NCBI RefSeq assembly: GCF_002865645.1
Contig: NW_020194619.1
Location: forward strand, 62,001 to 126,000
From: Hyaloscypha bicolor E
Lineage: Eukaryota; Ascomycota; Leotiomycetes; Helotiales; Hyaloscyphaceae
Reading direction: 5' to 3'
DNA: 64,000 nucleotides
The position numbers and the translations under genes are program-made. How positions within the stretch are numbered: position 1 is the stretch's first letter; each line of letters begins with the position of its first letter. Below are positions 57,610 to 64,000 of the stretch, piece by piece. The notes under the pieces are model-generated. The model did no database searches, had not been told where the DNA came from, and was given only the letters and a program-made list of their open reading frames with translations.

Positions 57610-59871
57610 TTAGTGACCAAAGAACGCAAGCCAAATCTCATGGACCATCATTCCACCTGTCAATATCGTACCCATCGAGGCACAATTCTCACAATCACCA
57701 TTTCCAGCAATAATCTCAGAAAATCCATAAAGAGCTGCAGCAGCTTCAAGTCCACCGAGGCAGGCTCCTATTCCCTCCGCCGGCGTCATCTTAGTTCCCG
57801 GTCGCCTGAAGGTAGTGTTATCTAATACTGTGCGAATCCCTATGAGAGCACAAACAATCATAACCGTCACCATGACGTTTCTCGAATGCTCAGTGAGGTT
57901 GAAGAGGGTGTGATTCCAGAAAAAAAGACCTAGAAATAGTGCAAGGCTCTGACAGGTATGACGGGTGGTCGAGCCAGCTTCTGCAGGCGAGGGTGATTCC
58001 GTCTCGGAGTTTCCCAGAGAGAAAGATGTCAAGAGATCCGCTAGCGTGTTTCCTGCTTCGCTCGGAGCTTGAGGGGGGAAGAACTTTTGCTGTGCGAACT
58101 CAACACCCTGGCGCGGCACTTCATTCTTAAGAAGAGGTATCCTGTCGACCTCTGCTCCTTCTATAGACTTTCTATGTGTAATGTTGTTGAAAAAGTTCTC
58201 TTTAGTTTCTTGTGAAGATACACGCAGCCTTGGTTGGTTCGGCGGATTCCGCAGTCGCTGGGCTGGTGCGATAGGCGCTGGCGGGACTTTATACCAGAAG
58301 GGAGATGATTGGTCACCAGTAGGTGCCTCGTTGAAGAGCTGTGTCTGACGTTGTAGTGATCGAGGAGGATTGAATGCACGGTGTTGAGATTGGCTTTGGG
58401 AAGGTGACCATTCCATTTCATCCACCCTATTGCCAGTATATCGATGTTGGTGACGAACTGGTACTTCTCCAGTAGCCAGATAACGAACCGATTCTGCTTG
58501 CGTCATCTCGAGTAAGGAGGGACTTGTTCTACCCGGTGGGAGCAGATTGCTAGCTGGTACAATTTTAGTGGAAGGTAGTTGGGACTGAATCCTCTTCGGA
58601 TATCCTTGCAGTCTGTATGTCACAGGCGAAGGAGGTGATGGCGGTGATGACTGCCGGGATCTTTTTGATGGAGTTGCTGCAATTTGATCCAGTGCGTCAG
58701 CCATGCTGTCAACGCCTTGGTTTGGGCTTACGGATCGGGGTCCCACGTTGGGAAGCTTTTCTGGAGTAGATGCCCAAAGCGGACTCATATCAACTCTCAG
58801 AGACCGAGCTGCCCTAAAAGCTAGCTAAACGATGTTAGAAGTGCAGTTTGTAAGTTCAAGAAGTCACGTACCAATGTGACAAAACAGGGAAAGAAGATAT
58901 GTGCTCCAGTTGAGACGGCAGAGAATGGGTTTGCGAATACGCCTGTTCCCATGATGTAGTAGAAGAGAGACCGAATCACGACTAACAAGAACTGGAGTTT
59001 GTACCAATCACCAAAGCCCTTGATGTGGTTCATAAAGCCGCTGTTCATTTGCTTGAACATGGGATTCCACCAGATAGAGGAGACGCTGCAGAGTAAACTG
59101 AAGCGAGCCCAATCCCTGGATGTTGATATTTGGATGGCACCCTCAAGAGGAGAAACCAAAGACGATCGAAGTAAACTTTCGAGAGCCTCAGGGTGGTCAT
59201 GTTGAGCAACCGCCACCAAGGCCATAATGTTCCAGAGGATTTGACCCAGAAGTCCCACATACGACAACCACTTGCCTGCAGAATTAATGAATCCAGAAAA
59301 TGACAGCTGGGTGACCGTTGCAGATTTTCTTGCTCTGGATCTTTCCATCAATCTCCGAAGATGATCTGCCTTTGCTGTTCGGCCGGCTTCACGCATCCGT
59401 TCCAGTACCCGTGGCTCGCAGTCTTCGCAGACTTGAGGATATCTCTTTTCCAGGCTCTTTCTATATGCGAAGTATTTGCGCTCAAGGTCCCTATATTGGG
59501 AATGATTCGGGTCTGTCTCAATATGGTACTGGGCGAGCGACGCCGTGTAGAGGTGTTGATTCTTCAGACATGTTGTACAGAAGAGCATTGAATCGGAGAC
59601 TTGAGAGGAAGGAGAATCGGGTCTTGGTATGGTATACTTCAGGTCGATGGGAGCAGCAGTCTCTGTAGCAACTGGAGGATCGGTGATATCGCCATGCTAC
59701 GAGGTATTAGCATCATATACAGCCCAGGTTTAGAATACGTACTTCATCAAGAAAGTTTACGGAGTCGCACTTGGTACACTCCCACTGCGTAAGAAAGCCA
59801 TCGTATTTGATGTCGGATCTCTTGTTGCAGTAGAAGCACACGAGATTCTTCCGACGCAGCGATGAAGCCAT
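57610..59871 (-). CDS. IMA1: Ima1/Samp1-like integral inner nuclear membrane protein
   Basis: Exons 59871-59743, 59696-58868 and 58820-57610; 722 aa. The N-terminal Ima1 domain has zinc-type cysteine pairs (VCFYCNKRSDIKYDGF, WECTKCDSVNFLDE, LFCTTCLKNQHLYTASLAQY, PQVCEDCEPRVLERM). Several transmembrane helices follow (LSYVGLLGQILWNIMALVAV, LQFLLVVIRSLFYYIMGTGV). A long Ser/Pro/Gln-rich nucleoplasmic loop leads to C-terminal helices (SLALFLGLFFWNHTLF, VMVTVMIVCALIGIRTVLD). In fission yeast Ima1, and as TMEM201/Samp1 in animals, the protein sits in the inner nuclear membrane and is tied to heterochromatin and cytoskeletal coupling. The second intron donor is chosen by phase and is the least certain point. 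Confidence 0.86.
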
Positions 59872-60546
59872 GAGTCCATGACTTTGGGTCTTGCTGGACA
59901 GCCAAAAAGTGTTGTGGTGGATTGTTGTTGATGCCAGAACTTGGCCTCGCTGCGCCATCGTTGATCCCCTGTCGATGAGGGTGCAGGGGTGTCTTAAATT
60001 TTTTGAGTCTTCGGTGGAAGTGGGAGTGGAAGCAGAGAACAACAGCGAAAGGAACTTCGGAGACGGAGAACGAGGGGAAAGAAACAGAGGGTTGTTAAAG
60101 GAGATTGGTTACCTCTTTTAAAAAGGCGTGCCTATTCAAGACAATGCATAACCCTACCTATTGTCCGTCTCAAAACCGAGCCATTGTCCGATTCATTGTA
60201 CAGCAAGCCATATGCCATATTTACTACAGAAGCCTCGAACTCGAACTCGAAATTGGACGGAGAGATTTTAGAGGTGAACTATGAGCCTAATCACGATGTT
60301 TTCTCGTCTTGACCGAAATTGATTGCCCTCCTGCCATGGTTGGACCCCTTTCAAAGCTAGGCGAGATCCAAACGTTTCTGGCATTACCTTCTCCTCTCAA
60401 CCAACTGGTCCATACAAGCTCAGCTGCGTTTGCCATTGATGCTACTCTCCAGTATGCGTGCTTGAATATGCAGGTGCTGGCCTTTGGCTCCGAATTTCCT
60501 GCAGATTTGAAATACTCTCGACGAGCTTCAGCCTCGTGTCCTTATC
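59872..60546. promoter_or_regulatory. Divergent intergenic region IMA1 / ALG14
   Basis: 675 bases. Open frames at 60309-60546 on the plus strand have no ATG-led conserved protein. No clear elements. Confidence 0.4.
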
Positions 60547-61394
60547 ATGACCACAATATCAGCCTTACGCCTCATGGTTGCAGCAATATTCATCGTGATC
60601 ACTACTGCATTTGTACGATTCCCTTTATCAATCCTAGTCTCTAAAACTCTACTAATCATGATGCTTAGCTTCGTCTCCTCTATATCCTACCCATATCTTC
60701 TACTCTTCGACATGGACGCACCATCAAGCACCTCAAAACTAAACTCTCACATATGGTGGTTGTCCTTGGATCAGGCGGCCACACGGCAGAAATGATGTCG
60801 CTGCTTCGAGACATTGATCCAAGGAGATATGCGCATCGAACATACATCGTATCGTCTGGAGATAGCTTCTCTGCTGGCAAAGCTGCGGAAATTGAGAGAA
60901 TCATTCAGTCGAAGCACGTACAATCGTTCTCTGCACCAACAAAGGCGGGAGAAGCCCATTCTATGACAGGAACATGGGATCTTGTGATTGTACCACGAGC
61001 ACGGAAGATACACCAACCTCTCTATACTACGCCCTTTTCCTCATTGTGGTGCTTGATAGGCTGCCTGCAAGCTTTACATGCGACTTCCAAAGCATCTAGA
61101 ACCACGCCTTATGAGTATCCCGATGTTGTTATCACAAATGGACCGGCTACAGCTGTCATGGTAATCTTGGCAGCAACTATTTTGAAGTTGTTTGCAGTGG
61201 CACCGGCACAGAAAATGAAAATCATCTACGTCGAGAGCTGGGCGAGAGTGAAGACTCTAAGTTTAAGTGGGAAAGTTCTTTTGTGGACTGGGATCTGTGA
61301 CAAATTTCTTGTGCAGTGGGAATCATTGGCAAAGAAGATCAATGGAACAGGAACTAGAAGGAAGGTCGAGTGGAAGGGTTTCCTGGTCGAGTAA
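60547..61394 (+). CDS. ALG14: Alg14, membrane subunit of UDP-GlcNAc transferase
   Basis: Exons 60547-60612 and 60669-61394; 263 aa. The N-terminus is a membrane anchor (LRLMVAAIFIVITTAF), continuing after the 56-base intron with LRLLYILPISS. The cytosolic domain has the Alg14 hallmark MVVVLGSGGHTAEMMSLL, then IVSSGDSFSAGKAAE, IVPRARKIHQPLYTTPFSS, PDVVITNGPATAV, YVESWARVKTLSLSGK and CDKFLVQWESL. Alg14 holds soluble Alg13 at the ER face; together they add the second GlcNAc to dolichol-PP-GlcNAc in N-glycan synthesis. Without the intron the frame shifts before the GSGGHT loop, which supports the splice. Confidence 0.95.
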
Positions 61395-61548
61395 CGTTTG
61401 TGATGCTGCATTTGCTTGCTAGATACCAATTTCAGACGGTAGCTTCAATATATCGTCAAAAAACTTAACTGTGTAATTGAAGGAACTCTATTCAACTAGC
61501 CCTTGTCATTCCCTTCCAATTATGCCAATAGAATGCCACAGGAGAAGT

Positions 61549-61569
61549 GTGTGTGTGTGTGTGTGTGTG
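61549..61569 (+). repeat. GT dinucleotide microsatellite
   Basis: About ten uninterrupted gt units between the 3' ends of ALG14 and mS23. Confidence 0.9.
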
Positions 61570-61672
61570 GCCAGTGTAGAACTTTGAACTTCGCCATCGC
61601 CGGCGTAACAAGACCATCTACCTTACCAACCCAATATGTTGTACATTTTTCTTCTATGATTTGGCCAACGCG

Positions 61673-62446
61673 TCATGGCAGTGCTGGCTCTTCGGCAGCG
61701 TCCACTTCCGTCTCTACCTCTTCTTCCTCGCTGCCGGTTCCTAAGCCAGTGTAGGCAGCATTCCTCTGCAAGTCAATGGCCTCCGCTTCCCTTGTGGCCC
61801 ATGCCTTCCAAGACTCATACGTTTTGTCTTCCAGCTCCATGCCAACATCTATGGCGCTCTTTCCAAAGTACGCTCCAGTCCACGATGCCTCTTCTCGTGC
61901 TATCCGCCGTTCAACCTCTTCCTCGTGCCTCAACGCATAAAATTCCCTTCGCGCAACATCATATGCTTGGGCATTGCTCATACCAGGCACGTTGTTTAGT
62001 AACCAAAGCTGTCTTTGTATGACACTGAGAGCAGATTAGGATGGCCCTCAAATAAGAATGATCTAAGGGCCGTACCTCTCACCAGTTAGGGGTCTTCCAG
62101 GTTGTTGTATCCTGCTCCAATCACACTTCTGCGCGTCCTTCCCGTCGTTCTCCAGTACAATCCTCGGTCTTGCTAATTCCCAGGGGTGATCGCGATAAAA
62201 TTCCCGTCGTAATCGATCCTCTTCATACTCGATCAATTGTGGTTTAAACATCTTGCTCGGCTTGCGTGTTCGAGATTTGCGATTGGAATCCCGATGCTGG
62301 ACAGGTTGGGTTCGAGTCATTATCTCTCCTGGTGGAATTGATCCGATAGTCTTGAACCATGGCGGCGCTTGACTTATGCTTTGCGACTCCAAGAGGAGAG
62401 ACGCTGTCTGGAAAACCCGTGAGGGCTTCAGATTAAGTCCCCTCAT
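61673..62446 (-). CDS. RSM25: Mitochondrial small-subunit ribosomal protein mS23 (Rsm25)
   Basis: Exons 62446-62076 and 62024-61673; 240 aa. The sequence starts [20 protein letters not shown], then [75 protein letters not shown], and after the intron [58 protein letters not shown]. These are the blocks of fungal mS23/Rsm25. The C-terminus is acidic ([17 protein letters not shown]). The frame also opens with a GTG one codon before, but the ATG is the expected start. It is divergent from the PPR gene. Confidence 0.95.
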
Positions 62447-62766
62447 CACTGCTCCTCTCCTGTGGCTGTAGTTTTTCGTTAGCTAAATATCTTTGGGGCC
62501 TTATTGACCGTTACTTACATGCCAAATGACTACCCTGCGTGAATATTGCAGCTGCCACGGAGCCTTCGAGAATGGAGCTTGTTCGTCGAAGCTGGAACTT
62601 GCCGAAAATAAATTTACAGTAGTTCCGCGACTTCGGGAATCTCAAACAACAATCAGGCTTCCTCACACCACGACTTCCACATTGCCAGAGCTTAATCGTA
62701 TACATTCTCTGGGTTCAATGCCTCTGCAGCGATGGTGACATCCGGGTCAACGATGTCAGACGGCTC
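62447..62766. promoter_or_regulatory. Divergent promoter mS23 / PPR gene
   Basis: 320 bases between the two starts, both for likely mitochondrial proteins, so co-regulation is possible. Confidence 0.45.
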
Positions 62767-64000
62767 ATGTCCCTCTTTTGTACCCATTACCACTCGAGCG
62801 GACTTCTTCTCTCCAAGATAGCTCCACGACAGGCGCTCTCTTTCTTATACGCAGTCAGCTTGAAAAGAGACGCACACGCACTATCCAGGGGAACAGACTG
62901 CCGCCAAGGTACAGCGCAGATGGTGTCGACTACCATAGGATTGGAAGCATGGTTCATCAATTCTCTGGCCAGCGCTGGCAATTGTCGCAGACACAGCACA
63001 AGGTCTACACAGGACCATTTAGCACTACAGAGGCCTTATCTGTCGACGAAGATACGGCAAAGATCCAGTCTAGATTTCCTTCGATACAAGCATGGCGAAC
63101 CCAACCCTGTACAAGAATTCAATTTTCCTGAGAATCGTACTCGAGAGGAGCTCCTGGAACTGGTGGATCAATACAGCGGAAATTCCTACACAGATCAACT
63201 ACCTTTGATTGATCTTCCAAAACTCTATCAGCCAAGCGATGGACCGCATCTTACAGTTTCCGACAAGCCTGAAGACGAATGGCCACCTCCCCATCATGCA
63301 TGGCCTGCAGATGAATCTACAAAGATCAAACTTCAGGCTCTCATGCTAGCCTTACAGGACTATTCGAAAGATCCACAAGAGATCTATCAGCTTTACAGAG
63401 CTCTTCCTGAACCTCGAGCCCCGTATCTTGAGTCTAGAATACGGCATAAAATGCTTCGGCATTTATCAATTATGGAACGCAAAGATGAGCACTCGATGCT
63501 CCGCTATCTCTCTGTTGTCGATGATATGAAGGGATCCGCCATACCATTGAGTTCTGCAGAGTGGACCAGTGCTGTTTCATTCGTTGCCCGTTATGTTCCG
63601 AGGTCAACAGAGGTCGAAGTAGAGGCTGCCCTCCACATGTGGAGGGAGATGGAGCACGTAGCAGGAGTGCGAGGAAGTGATGCTACATTCAATGTTCTAT
63701 TTGATGTTGCCTGCAAGGCTGGCAAGTTTGTCCTGGCTGAAATGATCTATAAAGAGATGGAAGCGCGCGGCTTCGAGTTCAATAGGTACCACCACGTTAG
63801 TATGATTTTCTACTACGGACTCCAAAAGAATGGCGATGGTGCTCGGGCAGCCTACAAAGCGCTTGTTGAAGCTGGTGAAATGGTGGACACTGTGGTTTTG
63901 AATGCCATGATATCTGCTTTGATTCGAGCTCATGAGCCAACTGCGGCGGAAAATGTTTACGAAAGAATGAAAAAAGCCTATTTGGAGCGGTCAGGATCGA
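62767..64000 (+). CDS. Pentatricopeptide-repeat protein, 5' part
   Basis: An open frame from ATG at 62767 runs off the window without a stop (411 codons visible). The first 120 residues are basic and Ser/Arg/Leu-rich, fitting a mitochondrial import region (LLLSKIAPRQALSFLYAVSL, RQRSSLDFLRYKHGE). Then follow an acidic block (KPEDEWPPPHHAWPADEST), YQLYRALPEPRAPYLESRIR, and helical repeats typical of PPR motifs: DATFNVLFDVACKAGKFVLA then EMIYKEMEARGFEFNRYHHV; SMIFYYGLQKNGDGARAAYK; TVVLNAMISALIRAHEPTAA then ENVYERMKKAYLE. Fungal PPR proteins of this kind act in mitochondrial RNA stability or translation. The frame also stays open upstream to 62622 without another ATG. The target RNA is unknown. 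Confidence 0.85.
   Translation, partial: MSLFCTHYHSSGLLLSKIAPRQALSFLYAVSLKRDAHALSRGTDCRQGTAQMVSTTIGLEAWFINSLASAGNCRRHSTRSTQDHLALQRPYLSTKIRQRSSLDFLRYKHGEPNPVQEFNFPENRTREELLELVDQYSGNSYTDQLPLIDLPKLYQPSDGPHLTVSDKPEDEWPPPHHAWPADESTKIKLQALMLALQDYSKDPQEIYQLYRALPEPRAPYLESRIRHKMLRHLSIMERKDEHSMLRYLSVVDDMKGSAIPLSSAEWTSAVSFVARYVPRSTEVEVEAALHMWREMEHVAGVRGSDATFNVLFDVACKAGKFVLAEMIYKEMEARGFEFNRYHHVSMIFYYGLQKNGDGARAAYKALVEAGEMVDTVVLNAMISALIRAHEPTAAENVYERMKKAYLERSGS

Noticed and set aside
1..64000. Secondary-metabolite cluster, CRISPR array, intact transposon or virus
   Set aside because: No PKS/NRPS/terpene synthase core, no spaced identical repeats, no transposase, integrase or reverse transcriptase motif, and no viral protein seen on either strand.

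Overview
The window is nuclear DNA of a filamentous ascomycete (Pezizomycotina). Genes are split by short introns, mostly 44-60 bases, with GTRNGT-like donors and YAG acceptors. The proteins are typical of fungi: Mtr4, Med18, Kgd4, Vfa1, Ufd2, Yvh1, a Siw14-type phosphatase, Ima1, Alg14, an Aim19-like protein and mS23. Protein style suggests Leotiomycetes (Helotiales-like), but this is an impression and was not computed. I see no rRNA, tRNA, CRISPR array, intact transposon, secondary-metabolite cluster or virus.

Layout. 0-5 kb: the 3' part of a KHDC4-like KH RNA-binding gene, a small SET-domain gene (-), TRAPPC13 (+), a 78-aa orphan (-) and a nonsense-riddled relic (-). 5-15 kb: a DENN-domain Rab regulator (+) converging on MTR4 (-), which is divergent from COX8 (+). 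15-21.7 kb: MED18 (-), a 2.5-kb desert with one gene-like fragment, KGD4 (+) and a RUS/DUF647 gene (+) with a 13-base exon and a GC-AG intron. 22-24.3 kb: CYC3 (-) and mevalonate diphosphate decarboxylase (+) sharing a 225-base promoter. 24.5-27 kb: an unrecognised 736-aa coiled-coil protein (-). 27.7-29.5 kb: a decayed argininosuccinate lyase copy (-). 29.8-33.9 kb: VFA1 (+) converging on YVH1 (-). 33.9-41.8 kb: about 8 kb with no convincing gene, rich in simple repeats, ending in the leader and a 26-codon upstream ORF of a C2H2 zinc-finger gene (+). 45.5-47.1 kb: a seven-exon cyclase-family gene (-). 47.9-48.4 kb: a 100-aa orphan (-) whose upstream region has a 25-base tandem repeat. 48.7-54.4 kb: UFD2 (-), then an Hlj1-like DnaJ gene (-). 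54.8-64 kb: an AIM19-like gene (+), a Siw14-like phosphatase with a C-terminal membrane anchor (-), IMA1 (-), ALG14 (+), mS23 (-) and the 5' part of a PPR gene (+).

Function. The content is mostly housekeeping. Six genes serve or probably serve mitochondria (COX8, KGD4, CYC3, AIM19-like, mS23, PPR). ER and secretory genes are TRAPPC13, the Hlj1-like chaperone and ALG14, with UFD2 in protein degradation. RNA and transcription genes are KHDC4-like, MTR4, MED18 and the C2H2 factor. The intron models were made by hand from reading-frame phase and protein-family expectation. All listed multi-exon models keep a consistent frame, but none has transcript support.
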